Notes: generated by a model from the letters alone, not told the origin. Positions 29,986 to 41,961 are shown, counted from the first letter of the stretch. The stretch: DNA of 64,000 nucleotides from Pythium myriotylum (GCA_023091665.1 JALJCQ010000030.1:2668501-2732500); one strand, 5' to 3'. Translations and numbers: made by a program.

Positions 29986-31070
29986 TTCCACCCTGAGCCT
30001 TCGCTGCGAATACATTCTTCGCTGCTGCATTCCGTTATCATACATGCATCCTTGGGAACGAACACAACTACACATTCTTTAACACAATTACCGGTGATGT
30101 GGAACAGGATGAGCTGAAGATCGATCACCCAACACAAATGGTGTCCTTGCGTCCCCAAGCAAGAACGAACTCACCACCCCATTTCATGACCACATTCAGC
30201 GGTACGTCCAGAGTTATGACAACCTATCCAGGAGCTGGCCGATCACCAGCTGGTGACCATTGCGACGATGACCCGGGGCCGGCTGTCTGTCTGTTCCCAC
30301 ACGGCCATGCGAGTCGTCCTCCTCGAATCCTTCTGGCGATCGTCGCGACCGTGACCGTGTAGACGACCGTGTAGAGAGAGTGCTGCAGTAGTGACAGTAG
30401 TATTATAGTAGTAGTAGTTGTTGTTGTTGTTGTAGCTGTAGAGACGAGGCCCCCGCGGCGACAGTTGCCACGCACCACGAGCCACGCGCCACGAGCCCAC
30501 GGCTCGCAATGTGGCGGTGTGGATCGGCTGTCAAGCAATGTGTGGCCAGGAGTCATTTCTGAGTCGCGTCGGCTGGACCCACAGAACCGGTCTGGACGGT
30601 CTCTGGCACTTGAACCTGCATTCTTCTTCCTCCAATGGACCAGCTCTGCACGCCACAGCTCCTCAACAGCCACGCTGGAGACGATCGTCATGAGACTCGG
30701 AGCTACAGGAGCGATCGAAAGCTAATACTGTATCGACTGCCGACTGCGTGGTAGAGTCACAGTAGCATCTGGTCGTGTGGAATGAAAGAATGCAATACGC
30801 GCTCTTCCACTGCCTCCAGAAGAACGACAGTTGAGCGCTACGTGTGAACCCACTTCTACGGAGAGCCCCACGGGAAGACCGGACGAATGCAAGAGCCCAG
30901 CAGCTCACTCACTCCGCGACTTGCCTCCATCCGCACACCAACACACGAGGCAGCACACAACGCACACGCGCCTGCGCTTTAACAGCACCACCTCCTCATT
31001 CCACTCCACTCCACCCAGTTCCCCCACAACTTCATCCCACTCCCCCACTCCCCCCGCCACTATCTCCAAA

Positions 31071-31910
31071 ATGAAAATCTCCGCTTCCACCGCGCTCACC
31101 ACGACCGCTGTCATGCTCCTACTCGCATCTACGACCGTCAACGCCCACGGAGGCATGGTCGACCCGTCGCCGCGTGCCATCACCACCATGGGTCTCTCCA
31201 TCGACAGCACGTTCGGCCACCCCATCTCGATGCGCGCCGCCTACACCAACGGCAAGGGCGGCGACTGCCTCGGGTTTACACCCGACACCAACCTCAAGCC
31301 GCTTGCCACCGGTAAGAGCAAGATCAAGATGCGCGCGAATGACGGCGCGAACCACATCGGACCCTGCACCGCCTTCCTCGTCGATCCTCGCGACAAGACC
31401 AAGAAGCTGCAGGTCGGCCGACTCGACGACTGCATGCGGTCGCTGCACCCGGGTCCGGGCAACAAGGGCGACAAGCCGATCCCGGCCGAGATGACCATCG
31501 ATATCCCGTCGGACGCGTCCAAGCTGCCGTGTGACAACGGGCACTGCGTGTTGGAGTGGTACTGGGAGGCGACGCACTTGTCGCCGCACGAGCTCTTCAA
31601 CAACTGCGCGGATGTCAAGATTGCTGGTGCTGGTGCTGGCGGTAGTGGTGGTGCTGGTGCTGGAACAGGTGCAGGTGGCAACAGCGGGGGTAGTGACAGC
31701 TACCCTGCGCCGGCTCCAGCTCCTGCTCCTGCTCCTGCGCCGGCACCGACAACGGCTCCTGCTCCGGCACCAGCACCAGCACCGGCTCCTGCCTCGGGAT
31801 CCGGCAAGTACGTCTACGTCGGATCGAGCCCCGACAAGGCGGCGCTCACCGAGTGGTGTAACTGGAACTGCCCTGGCTTCTGTCCGCAGGACATGTGCAA
31901 GCAGGCGTAA
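31071..31910 (+). CDS. AA17 LPMO, modular form B1
   Basis: 279 aa from the ATG at 31071, no introns. The frame is open for 80 codons upstream, but that part is a Thr/Ser/Pro-rich translation of a pyrimidine-rich leader, and the signal peptide starts at 31071. The signal peptide (residues 1-25, ending TVNA) is followed by HGGMVDPSPRA. The catalytic domain extends to about residue 192, followed by a Gly/Ala-rich stretch and a Pro-Ala linker interrupted once by TT. A C-terminal module ends SGSGKYVYVGSSPDK then WCNWNCPGFCPQDMCKQA. Four closely spaced Cys and two Trp suggest a small disulfide-bonded binding module (inference). An imperfect Inr-type match (CCTCATTCCACTCCAC) lies at 30993-31008. Confidence 0.88.
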   Translation: MKISASTALTTTAVMLLLASTTVNAHGGMVDPSPRAITTMGLSIDSTFGHPISMRAAYTNGKGGDCLGFTPDTNLKPLATGKSKIKMRANDGANHIGPCTAFLVDPRDKTKKLQVGRLDDCMRSLHPGPGNKGDKPIPAEMTIDIPSDASKLPCDNGHCVLEWYWEATHLSPHELFNNCADVKIAGAGAGGSGGAGAGTGAGGNSGGSDSYPAPAPAPAPAPAPAPTTAPAPAPAPAPAPASGSGKYVYVGSSPDKAALTEWCNWNCPGFCPQDMCKQA

Positions 31911-33313
31911 GTGCCTCGGTATTCGACCATTGTTGTCGTCTGGTCTGTGAGTGGTGGTTGCAACATTCAATCCTGCAATAGTTGCTTTGCGTCGCGCCGC
32001 CTGCTGAAAAAAAAACGCACATCTATTGTGCTTGTAATAAATGAAAGCAATGTTTCTTGTGTTTTGAAGTTCGGTAGGCATGGTTTCTTCCAATACGTAT
32101 GTGGTCATCGGCTTGCTCCAGAAAGGTGAAGAAAGACAAAAAAACACGTGAAAAACGACACGTCGAATCGCTGCGCACACGTGCTCGTTTGGCGTTGAGG
32201 GCCTCGCCCGACGCCCACATGAGAGAGACCTACTGCGTGGTCGCCGTCAGGCCATGCGAGAGATAGATATGGTGTGGGCTGAATCGGCCACCGAAATGGC
32301 TACAGGAAGCAAGGTGGTTACAGTACCCACCCGACCTCCACAACTGTGACAGAAAGCAAGGTTACCGTACCCGACCTCCAGAAACGTGACAAGCAGGCGG
32401 TGGTGTTCGCACCGCCAGAACGTTCCACGCCGGCACGACTGCAACTACAACTTCGCTCCGAGAAGAACGTCTTCTTGTGGCGGATGTCGAGATCGACTGA
32501 CACGTGCGTTGTGTTGTGTTGTAGTGGGGAGAGAGAGACCACCTTCACCACACGGGTTAGTCCATTTCGCTGGCCCAATTATCGAGTTGGAGGTAGCGAG
32601 TCTGTAGCTATGGGCGGAAGTGGAGTAGTTGGGTTGAAATGAAGCGATCGCGGGTCAAGAAACACTGGGAGGACACGGGGTTCTTCCAACGTCCATACGC
32701 CGTCCACGGCTCCTGAGGCTGATGTCGAATGACGTCGACGTGTAAGCATCATCCATATCATCCCAGCCGCGTCGGTGTCTGATTCCAGTCGGACACTTCG
32801 ACGCACGCCATGGCAACATCGAATGATTGTCATCGAAAGTAGACTCGAACACGATCGTCGTGCGATATGGTTGATCGCCAATCCGATAAATGATCGGATC
32901 GTTGGTCCGAAAGAGACGCGTGAACTACAGTGATTCAAAGTGAAATCTTGCGCACCATCGTACGCAGCTGGATCGTGCAAATCCCTCGTGGATCTCACCA
33001 TCGGTGGAAGTGGACTCACGCGCTATCGCCCGATGATATGGCTGATCGAATCGTGCGGCCGTGCGCTGTGGACAGACGACAGAGCGCGGGTCAACCTATC
33101 TGGAAACGGACGAGTGAGCTCAGCGCTCCATATCCATACAGGTGTTTATTTAATGCGACGTTCGCACAGCACTGCATCATCCAGTACTGGTACTGGCGGT
33201 CGGGGTCCTCCACCGACCTGTCGCGGGCCCTTCTTACTTCCTGGCGGTCTGGCGAGCAAGTCTACGGTACGGCGTTGTCGCTGCTCGACTAATCCTTGGC
33301 CGAACGACGGTCC

Positions 33314-33316
<3 letters not shown>

Positions 33317-33373
<57 letters not shown>
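33317..33373 (+). repeat. (GA)28 microsatellite upstream of LPMO-A2
   Basis: Same length and position relative to the gene as in unit 1. Confidence 0.95.
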
Positions 33374-33375
<2 letters not shown>

Positions 33376-33525
33376 GTCGGCCGAGCGAGTCTCTCGCCGA
33401 TCTCGTCAGTCAGTTCCACATTCTCCACCACGAACACAACCGTCCACGACTCCCTTCTCCACTCTGCCTCCACTCTCCTCCTCTCCTCTCCTCCTCTCTC
33501 GTCGCAGTCCACCGCAACGCCAACC

Positions 33526-34077
33526 ATGAAGCTCTTCCTCGCTCTCGCTGTCTCCACCATCGGACTCCTCCTCGCTCCGACGGACGTCGCCGCCCACGGA
33601 GGCATGGTCAGCCCGAAGCCTCGCGCACTCACGACCATGGGCCTGGCCATTGACAGCACCTTCGGCCACCCAGTACCGATGCGTGCGTCCTACACGAACG
33701 GTAAAGGCGGCTACTGCCTCGGCTTCACGCAGGACAAGAACCGCCAGTCCATCCCGACCGGCAAGAGCAAGATCAAGATGCGCGCCAACGACGGCGCCAA
33801 CCACATCGGACCTTGCACGGTCTACCTCGTTGACCCGAACAACAGCAAGAGGAAGCTCCAGGTCGGTCAGCGCAACGACTGCATGCGTTCGCTGCACCCT
33901 GGTCCGGGCAACAAGGGCGACAAGCCGATCCCGGCCGAGATGACCATCGACATCCCGTCGGACGCGTCCAAGCTACCTTGCAACAAGAGCCACTGTGTGC
34001 TGCAGTTTGTGTGGAACGCCCAGCATATCACGCCCAACGAACGTTATGACAACTGTGCCGACGTCAAGATCGCATAA
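33526..34077 (+). CDS. AA17 LPMO, short form A2
   Basis: 183 aa, protein identical to A1, including signal peptide, N-terminal His, the ANDGANHIGPC region and the two N-glycosylation sequons. It lies in tandem unit 2, 1274 bases upstream of B2 on the same strand. No introns and no in-frame damage, so it is expected to be functional if the copy is real and not an assembly duplicate. Confidence 0.85.
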   Translation: MKLFLALAVSTIGLLLAPTDVAAHGGMVSPKPRALTTMGLAIDSTFGHPVPMRASYTNGKGGYCLGFTQDKNRQSIPTGKSKIKMRANDGANHIGPCTVYLVDPNNSKRKLQVGQRNDCMRSLHPGPGNKGDKPIPAEMTIDIPSDASKLPCNKSHCVLQFVWNAQHITPNERYDNCADVKIA

Positions 34078-34214
34078 TGGATGAAACTTGCATGTGACGC
34101 CGTGGGAGTGGCGTGACACCGTAGAGTTAATGAGACCGTGGGACTAGTGTGATGCGACCAACTTGACTCGAGCGCGAAACGACGAAGGACGTCACAGCCA
34201 CTCGACGGTATTCG

Positions 34215-34266
34215 TCTCGGTTCTCTATCTCGGTTCTCTATCTCGGTTCTCTATCTCGGTTCTCTA
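34215..34266 (+). repeat. 13 bp minisatellite, four copies
   Basis: Unit 2 copy of the TCTCGGTTCTCTA array. Confidence 0.9.
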
Positions 34267-35351
34267 TTCCACCCTGAGCCTTCGCTGCGAATACATTCTT
34301 CGCTGCTGCATTCCGTTATCATACATGCATCCTTGGGAACGAACACAACTACACATTCTTTAACACAATTACCGGTGATGTGGAACAGGATGAGCTGAAG
34401 ATCGATCACCCAACACAAATGGTGTCCTCGCGTCCCCAAGCAAGAACGAACTCACCACCCCATTTCATGACCACATTCAGCGGTACGTCCAGAGTTATGA
34501 CAACCTATCCAGGAGCTGGCCGATCACCAGCTGGTGACCATTGCGACGATGACCCGGGGCCGGCTGTCTGTCTGTTCCCACACGGCCATGCGAGTCGTCC
34601 TCCTCGAATCCTTCTGGCGATCGTCGCGACCGTGACCGTGTAGACGACCGTGTAGAGAGAGTGCTGCAGTAGTGACAGTAGTATTATAGTAGTAGTAGTT
34701 GTTGTTGTTGTTGTAGCTGTAGAGACGAGGCCCCCGCGGCGACAGTTGCCACGCACCACGAGCCACGCGCCACGAGCCCACGGCTCGCAATGTGGCGGTG
34801 TGGATCGGCTGTCAAGCAATGTGTGGCCAGGAGTCATTTCTGAGTCGCGTCGGCTGGACCCACAGAACCGGTCTGGACGGTCTCTGGCACTTGAACCTGC
34901 ATTCTTCTTCCTCCAATGGACCAGCTCTGCACGCCACAGCTCCTCAACAGCCACGCTGGAGACGATCGTCATGAGACTCGGAGCTACAGGAGCGATCGAA
35001 AGCTAATACTGTATCGACTGCCGACTGCGTGGTAGAGTCACAGTAGCATCTGGTCGTGTGGAATGAAAGAATGCAATACGCGCTCTTCCACTGCCTCCAG
35101 AAGAACGACAGTTGAGCGCTACGTGTGAACCCACTTCTACGGAGAGCCCCACGGGAAGACCGGACGAATGCAAGAGCCCAGCAGCTCACTCACTCCGCGA
35201 CTTGCCTCCATCCGCACACCAACACACGAGGCAGCACACAACGCACACGCGCCTGCGCTTTAACAGCACCACCTCCTCATTCCACTCCACTCCACCCAGT
35301 TCCCCCACAACTTCATCCCACTCCCCCACTCCCCCCGCCACTATCTCCAAA

Positions 35352-36191
35352 ATGAAAATCTCCGCTTCCACCGCGCTCACCACGACCGCTGTCATGCTCC
35401 TACTCGCATCTACGACCGTCAACGCCCACGGAGGCATGGTCGACCCGTCGCCGCGTGCCATCACCACCATGGGTCTCTCCATCGACAGCACGTTCGGCCA
35501 CCCCATCTCGATGCGCGCCGCCTACACCAACGGCAAGGGCGGCGACTGCCTCGGGTTTACACCCGACACCAACCTCAAGCCGCTTGCCACCGGTAAGAGC
35601 AAGATCAAGATGCGCGCGAATGACGGCGCGAACCACATCGGACCCTGCACCGCCTTCCTCGTCGATCCTCGCGACAAGACCAAGAAGCTGCAGGTCGGCC
35701 GACTCGACGACTGCATGCGGTCGCTGCACCCGGGTCCGGGCAACAAGGGCGACAAGCCGATCCCGGCCGAGATGACCATCGATATCCCGTCGGACGCGTC
35801 CAAGCTGCCGTGTGACAACGGGCACTGCGTGTTGGAGTGGTACTGGGAGGCGACGCACTTGTCGCCGCACGAGCTCTTCAACAACTGCGCGGATGTCAAG
35901 ATTGCTGGTGCTGGTGCTGGCGGTAGTGGTGGTGCTGGTGCTGGAACAGGTGCAGGTGGCAACAGCGGGGGTAGTGACAGCTACCCTGCGCCGGCTCCAG
36001 CTCCTGCTCCTGCTCCTGCGCCGGCACCGACAACGGCTCCTGCTCCGGCACCAGCACCAGCACCGGCTCCTGCCTCGGGATCCGGCAAGTACGTCTACGT
36101 CGGATCGAGCCCCGACAAGGCGGCGCTCACCGAGTGGTGTAACTGGAACTGCCCTGGCTTCTGTCCGCAGGACATGTGCAAGCAGGCGTAA
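35352..36191 (+). CDS. AA17 LPMO, modular form B2
   Basis: 279 aa, protein identical to B1: signal peptide, catalytic domain, Gly/Ala then Pro-Ala linker, and four-Cys C-terminal module. The Pro-Ala repeat, which would be expected to drift in length, is the same as in B1 and B3. This points to very recent duplication or an assembly duplicate. Confidence 0.85.
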   Translation: MKISASTALTTTAVMLLLASTTVNAHGGMVDPSPRAITTMGLSIDSTFGHPISMRAAYTNGKGGDCLGFTPDTNLKPLATGKSKIKMRANDGANHIGPCTAFLVDPRDKTKKLQVGRLDDCMRSLHPGPGNKGDKPIPAEMTIDIPSDASKLPCDNGHCVLEWYWEATHLSPHELFNNCADVKIAGAGAGGSGGAGAGTGAGGNSGGSDSYPAPAPAPAPAPAPAPTTAPAPAPAPAPAPASGSGKYVYVGSSPDKAALTEWCNWNCPGFCPQDMCKQA

Positions 36192-37594
36192 GTGCCTCGG
36201 TATTCGACCATTGTTGTCGTCTGGTCTGTGAGTGGTGGTTGCAACATTCAATCCTGCAATAGTTGCTTTGCGTCGCGCCGCCTGCTGAAAAAAAAACGCA
36301 CATCTATTGTGCTTGTAATAAATGAAAGCAATGTTTCTTGTGTTTTGAAGTTCGGTAGGCATGGTTTCTTCCAATACGTATGTGGTCATCGGCTTGCTCC
36401 AGAAAGGTGAAGAAAGACAAAAAAACACGTGAAAAACGACACGTCGAATCGCTGCGCACACGTGCTCGTTTGGCGTTGAGGGCCTCGCCCGACGCCCACA
36501 TGAGAGAGACCTACTGCGTGGTCGCCGTCAGGCCATGCGAGAGATAGATATGGTGTGGGCTGAATCGGCCACCGAAATGGCTACAGGAAGCAAGGTGGTT
36601 ACAGTACCCACCCGACCTCCACAACTGTGACAGAAAGCAAGGTTACCGTACCCGACCTCCAGAAACGTGACAAGCAGGCGGTGGTGTTCGCACCGCCAGA
36701 ACGTTCCACGCCGGCACGACTGCAACTACAACTTCGCTCCGAGAAGAACGTCTTCTTGTGGCGGATGTCGAGATCGACTGACACGTGCGTTGTGTTGTGT
36801 TGTAGTGGGGAGAGAGAGACCACCTTCACCACACGGGTTAGTCCATTTCGCTGGCCCAATTATCGAGTTGGAGGTAGCGAGTCTGTAGCTATGGGCGGAA
36901 GTGGAGTAGTTGGGTTGAAATGAAGCGATCGCGGGTCAAGAAACACTGGGAGGACACGGGGTTCTTCCAACGTCCATACGCCGTCCACGGCTCCTGAGGC
37001 TGATGTCGAATGACGTCGACGTGTAAGCATCATCCATATCATCCCAGCCGCGTCGGTGTCTGATTACAGTCGGACACTTCGACGCACGCCATGGCAACAT
37101 CGAATGATTGTCATCGAAAGTAGACTCGAACACGATCGTCGTGCGATATGGTTGATCGCCAATCCGATAAATGATCGGATCGTTGGTCCGAAAGAGACGC
37201 GTGAACTACAGTGATTCAAAGTGAAATCTTGCGCACCATCGTACGCAGCTGGATCGTGCAAATCCCTCGTGGATCTCACCATCGGTGGAAGTGGACTCAC
37301 GCGCTATCGCCCGATGATATGGCTGATCGAATCGTGCGGCCGTGCGCTGTGGACAGACGACAGAGCGCGGGTCAACCTATCTGGAAACGGACGAGTGAGC
37401 TCAGCGCTCCATATCCATACAGGTGTTTATTTAATGCGACGTTCGCACAGCACTGCATCATCCAGTACTGGTACTGGCGGTCGGGGTCCTCCACCGACCT
37501 GTCGCGGGCCCTTCTTACTTCCTGGCGGTCTGGCGAGCAAGTCTACGGTACGGCGTTGTCGCTGCTCGACTAATCCTTGGCCGAACGACGGTCC

Positions 37595-37597
<3 letters not shown>

Positions 37598-37654
<57 letters not shown>
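37598..37654 (+). repeat. (GA)28 microsatellite upstream of LPMO-A3
   Basis: Same length as in units 1 and 2. Confidence 0.95.
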
Positions 37655-37656
<2 letters not shown>

Positions 37657-37806
37657 GTCGGCCGAGCGAGTCTCTCGCCGATCTCGTCAGTCAGTTCCAC
37701 ATTCTCCACCACGAACACAACCGTCCACGACTCCCTTCTCCACTCTGCCTCCACTCTCCTCCTCTCCTCTCCTCCTCTCTCGTCGCAGTCCACCGCAACG
37801 CCAACC

Positions 37807-38358
37807 ATGAAGCTCTTCCTCGCTCTCGCTGTCTCCACCATCGGACTCCTCCTCGCTCCGACGGACGTCGCCGCCCACGGAGGCATGGTCAGCCCGAAGC
37901 CTCGCGCACTCACGACCATGGGCCTGGCCATTGACAGCACCTTCGGCCACCCAGTACCGATGCGTGCGTCCTACACGAACGGTAAAGGCGGCTACTGCCT
38001 CGGCTTCACGCAGGACAAGAACCGCCAGTCCATCCCGACCGGCAAGAGCAAGATCAAGATGCGCGCCAACGACGGCGCCAACCACATCGGACCTTGCACG
38101 GTCTACCTCGTTGACCCGAACAACAGCAAGAGGAAGCTCCAGGTCGGTCAGCGCAACGACTGCATGCGTTCGCTGCACCCTGGTCCGGGCAACAAGGGCG
38201 ACAAGCCGATCCCGGCCGAGATGACCATCGACATCCCGTCGGACGCGTCCAAGCTACCTTGCAACAAGAGCCACTGTGTGCTGCAGTTTGTGTGGAACGC
38301 CCAGCATATCACGCCCAACGAACGTTATGACAACTGTGCCGACGTCAAGATCGCATAA
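37807..38358 (+). CDS. AA17 LPMO, short form A3
   Basis: 183 aa, protein identical to A1 and A2. Intact signal peptide and N-terminal His after cleavage. It is paired with B3 downstream at the same spacing as in units 1 and 2. Confidence 0.85.
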   Translation: MKLFLALAVSTIGLLLAPTDVAAHGGMVSPKPRALTTMGLAIDSTFGHPVPMRASYTNGKGGYCLGFTQDKNRQSIPTGKSKIKMRANDGANHIGPCTVYLVDPNNSKRKLQVGQRNDCMRSLHPGPGNKGDKPIPAEMTIDIPSDASKLPCNKSHCVLQFVWNAQHITPNERYDNCADVKIA

Positions 38359-38495
38359 TGGATGAAACTTGCATGTGACGCCGTGGGAGTGGCGTGACAC
38401 CGTAGAGTTAATGAGACCGTGGGACTAGTGTGATGCGACCAACTTGACTCGAGCGCGAAACGACGAAGGACGTCACAGCCACTCGACGGTATTCG

Positions 38496-38547
38496 TCTCG
38501 GTTCTCTATCTCGGTTCTCTATCTCGGTTCTCTATCTCGGTTCTCTA
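38496..38547 (+). repeat. 13 bp minisatellite, four copies
   Basis: Unit 3 copy of the TCTCGGTTCTCTA array. Confidence 0.9.
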
Positions 38548-39632
38548 TTCCACCCTGAGCCTTCGCTGCGAATACATTCTTCGCTGCTGCATTCCGTTAT
38601 CATACATGCATCCTTGGGAACGAACACAACTACACATTCTTTAACACAATTACCGGTGATGTGGAACAGGATGAGCTGAAGATCGATCACCCAACACAAA
38701 TGGTGTCCTCGCGTCCCCAAGCAAGAACGAACTCACCACCCCATTTCATGACCACATTCAGCGGTACGTCCAGAGTTATGACAACCTATCCAGGAGCTGG
38801 CCGATCACCAGCTGGTGACCATTGCGACGATGACCCGGGGCCGGCTGTCTGTCTGTTCCCACACGGCCATGCGAGTCGTCCTCCTCGAATCCTTCTGGCG
38901 ATCGTCGCGACCGTGACCGTGTAGACGACCGTGTAGAGAGAGTGCTGCAGTAGTGACAGTAGTATTATAGTAGTAGTAGTTGTTGTTGTTGTTGTAGCTG
39001 TAGAGACGAGGCCCCCGCGGCGACAGTTGCCACGCACCACGAGCCACGCGCCACGAGCCCACGGCTCGCAATGTGGCGGTGTGGATCGGCTGTCAAGCAA
39101 TGTGTGGCCAGGAGTCATTTCTGAGTCGCGTCGGCTGGACCCACAGAACCGGTCTGGACGGTCTCTGGCACTTGAACCTGCATTCTTCTTCCTCCAATGG
39201 ACCAGCTCTGCACGCCACAGCTCCTCAACAGCCACGCTGGAGACGATCGTCATGAGACTCGGAGCTACAGGAGCGATCGAAAGCTAATACTGTATCGACT
39301 GCCGACTGCGTGGTAGAGTCACAGTAGCATCTGGTCGTGTGGAATGAAAGAATGCAATACGCGCTCTTCCACTGCCTCCAGAAGAACGACAGTTGAGCGC
39401 TACGTGTGAACCCACTTCTACGGAGAGCCCCACGGGAAGACCGGACGAATGCAAGAGCCCAGCAGCTCACTCACTCCGCGACTTGCCTCCATCCGCACAC
39501 CAACACACGAGGCAGCACACAACGCACACGCGCCTGCGCTTTAACAGCACCACCTCCTCATTCCACTCCACTCCACCCAGTTCCCCCACAACTTCATCCC
39601 ACTCCCCCACTCCCCCCGCCACTATCTCCAAA

Positions 39633-40472
39633 ATGAAAATCTCCGCTTCCACCGCGCTCACCACGACCGCTGTCATGCTCCTACTCGCATCTACGACCGT
39701 CAACGCCCACGGAGGCATGGTCGACCCGTCGCCGCGTGCCATCACCACCATGGGTCTCTCCATCGACAGCACGTTCGGCCACCCCATCTCGATGCGCGCC
39801 GCCTACACCAACGGCAAGGGCGGCGACTGCCTCGGGTTTACACCCGACACCAACCTCAAGCCGCTTGCCACCGGTAAGAGCAAGATCAAGATGCGCGCGA
39901 ATGACGGCGCGAACCACATCGGACCCTGCACCGCCTTCCTCGTCGATCCTCGCGACAAGACCAAGAAGCTGCAGGTCGGCCGACTCGACGACTGCATGCG
40001 GTCGCTGCACCCGGGTCCGGGCAACAAGGGCGACAAGCCGATCCCGGCCGAGATGACCATCGATATCCCGTCGGACGCGTCCAAGCTGCCGTGTGACAAC
40101 GGGCACTGCGTGTTGGAGTGGTACTGGGAGGCGACGCACTTGTCGCCGCACGAGCTCTTCAACAACTGCGCGGATGTCAAGATTGCTGGTGCTGGTGCTG
40201 GCGGTAGTGGTGGTGCTGGTGCTGGAACAGGTGCAGGTGGCAACAGCGGGGGTAGTGACAGCTACCCTGCGCCGGCTCCAGCTCCTGCTCCTGCTCCTGC
40301 GCCGGCACCGACAACGGCTCCTGCTCCGGCACCAGCACCAGCACCGGCTCCTGCCTCGGGATCCGGCAAGTACGTCTACGTCGGATCGAGCCCCGACAAG
40401 GCGGCGCTCACCGAGTGGTGTAACTGGAACTGCCCTGGCTTCTGTCCGCAGGACATGTGCAAGCAGGCGTAA
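39633..40472 (+). CDS. AA17 LPMO, modular form B3
   Basis: 279 aa, protein identical to B1 and B2, with the same linker length and C-terminal four-Cys module. Last B gene inside a complete 4281 bp unit. Confidence 0.85.
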   Translation: MKISASTALTTTAVMLLLASTTVNAHGGMVDPSPRAITTMGLSIDSTFGHPISMRAAYTNGKGGDCLGFTPDTNLKPLATGKSKIKMRANDGANHIGPCTAFLVDPRDKTKKLQVGRLDDCMRSLHPGPGNKGDKPIPAEMTIDIPSDASKLPCDNGHCVLEWYWEATHLSPHELFNNCADVKIAGAGAGGSGGAGAGTGAGGNSGGSDSYPAPAPAPAPAPAPAPTTAPAPAPAPAPAPASGSGKYVYVGSSPDKAALTEWCNWNCPGFCPQDMCKQA

Positions 40473-41875
40473 GTGCCTCGGTATTCGACCATTGTTGTCG
40501 TCTGGTCTGTGAGTGGTGGTTGCAACATTCAATCCTGCAATAGTTGCTTTGCGTCGCGCCGCCTGCTGAAAAAAAAACGCACATCTATTGTGCTTGTAAT
40601 AAATGAAAGCAATGTTTCTTGTGTTTTGAAGTTCGGTAGGCATGGTTTCTTCCAATACGTATGTGGTCATCGGCTTGCTCCAGAAAGGTGAAGAAAGACA
40701 AAAAAACACGTGAAAAACGACACGTCGAATCGCTGCGCACACGTGCTCGTTTGGCGTTGAGGGCCTCGCCCGACGCCCACATGAGAGAGACCTACTGCGT
40801 GGTCGCCGTCAGGCCATGCGAGAGATAGATATGGTGTGGGCTGAATCGGCCACCGAAATGGCTACAGGAAGCAAGGTGGTTACAGTACCCACCCGACCTC
40901 CACAACTGTGACAGAAAGCAAGGTTACCGTACCCGACCTCCAGAAACGTGACAAGCAGGCGGTGGTGTTCGCACCGCCAGAACGTTCCACGCCGGCACGA
41001 CTGCAACTACAACTTCGCTCCGAGAAGAACGTCTTCTTGTGGCGGATGTCGAGATCGACTGACACGTGCGTTGTGTTGTGTTGTAGTGGGGAGAGAGAGA
41101 CCACCTTCACCACACGGGTTAGTCCATTTCGCTGGCCCAATTATCGAGTTGGAGGTAGCGAGTCTGTAGCTATGGGCGGAAGTGGAGTAGTTGGGTTGAA
41201 ATGAAGCGATCGCGGGTCAAGAAACACTGGGAGGACACGGGGTTCTTCCAACGTCCATACGCCGTCCACGGCTCCTGAGGCTGATGTCGAATGACGTCGA
41301 CGTGTAAGCATCATCCATATCATCCCAGCCGCGTCGGTGTCTGATTACAGTCGGACACTTCGACGCACGCCATGGCAACATCGAATGATTGTCATCGAAA
41401 GTAGACTCGAACACGATCGTCGTGCGATATGGTTGATCGCCAATCCGATAAATGATCGGATCGTTGGTCCGAAAGAGACGCGTGAACTACAGTGATTCAA
41501 AGTGAAATCTTGCGCACCATCGTACGCAGCTGGATCGTGCAAATCCCTCGTGGATCTCACCATCGGTGGAAGTGGACTCACGCGCTATCGCCCGATGATA
41601 TGGCTGATCGAATCGTGCGGCCGTGCGCTGTGGACAGACGACAGAGCGCGGGTCAACCTATCTGGAAACGGACGAGTGAGCTCAGCGCTCCATATCCATA
41701 CAGGTGTTTATTTAATGCGACGTTCGCACAGCACTGCATCATCCAGTACTGGTACTGGCGGTCGGGGTCCTCCACCGACCTGTCGCGGGCCCTTCTTACT
41801 TCCTGGCGGTCTGGCGAGCAAGTCTACGGTACGGCGTTGTCGCTGCTCGACTAATCCTTGGCCGAACGACGGTCC

Positions 41876-41878
<3 letters not shown>

Positions 41879-41919
<41 letters not shown>
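41879..41919 (+). repeat. (GA)20 microsatellite upstream of LPMO-A4
   Basis: 41 bases of GA, eight repeats shorter than in units 1-3. Confidence 0.95.
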
Positions 41920-41921
<2 letters not shown>

Positions 41922-41961
41922 GTCGGCCGAGCGAGTCTCTCGCCGATCTCGTCAGTCAGTT

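Larger units (their letters stand above)
28466..32746 (+). repeat. Tandem unit 1 (4281 bp) of AA17 A/B array
   Basis: First of three complete direct repeats of 4281 bp. It holds an A gene (29245-29796) and a B gene (31071-31910) plus spacers. The first 170 bases differ from unit 2 at about six positions, after which units 1-3 are almost identical. The A-B spacer (29797-31070) contains a 13 bp minisatellite and a short TAG/TTG run. The spacer after B (31911-32746) has no recognised gene, but includes an imperfect direct repeat near 32300-32390. Confidence 0.95.
32747..37027 (+). repeat. Tandem unit 2 (4281 bp) of AA17 A/B array
   Basis: Second complete unit, same length as units 1 and 3. It shares C at 32785 with unit 1 (A in units 3 and 4) and C at 34429 with unit 3 (T in units 1 and 4). 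Apart from such single differences it is a copy of unit 1. The spacers 32747-33525, 34078-35351 and 36192-37027 hold no recognised gene. Confidence 0.95.
37028..41308 (+). repeat. Tandem unit 3 (4281 bp) of AA17 A/B array
   Basis: Third complete unit. It shares A at 37066 with unit 4 (41347) against C in units 1 and 2. Spacers 37028-37806, 38359-39632 and 40473-41308 hold no recognised gene. Confidence 0.95.

Noticed and set aside
30831..31070. 80-codon upstream extension of LPMO-B1 (and copies)
   Set aside because: The extension translates a pyrimidine-rich leader and would bury the signal peptide; all AA17 proteins here begin at the ATG before the signal peptide.
31119..32180. 353-codon minus-strand frame opposite each LPMO-B gene
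   Set aside because: It is the antisense reading of the B gene; its low-complexity Arg/Ser part is the antisense of the Pro-Ala linker.
32281..32395. Imperfect direct repeat of about 45 bases after LPMO-B1
   Set aside because: Real but short and without features of a mobile or regulatory element; noted within the unit description.
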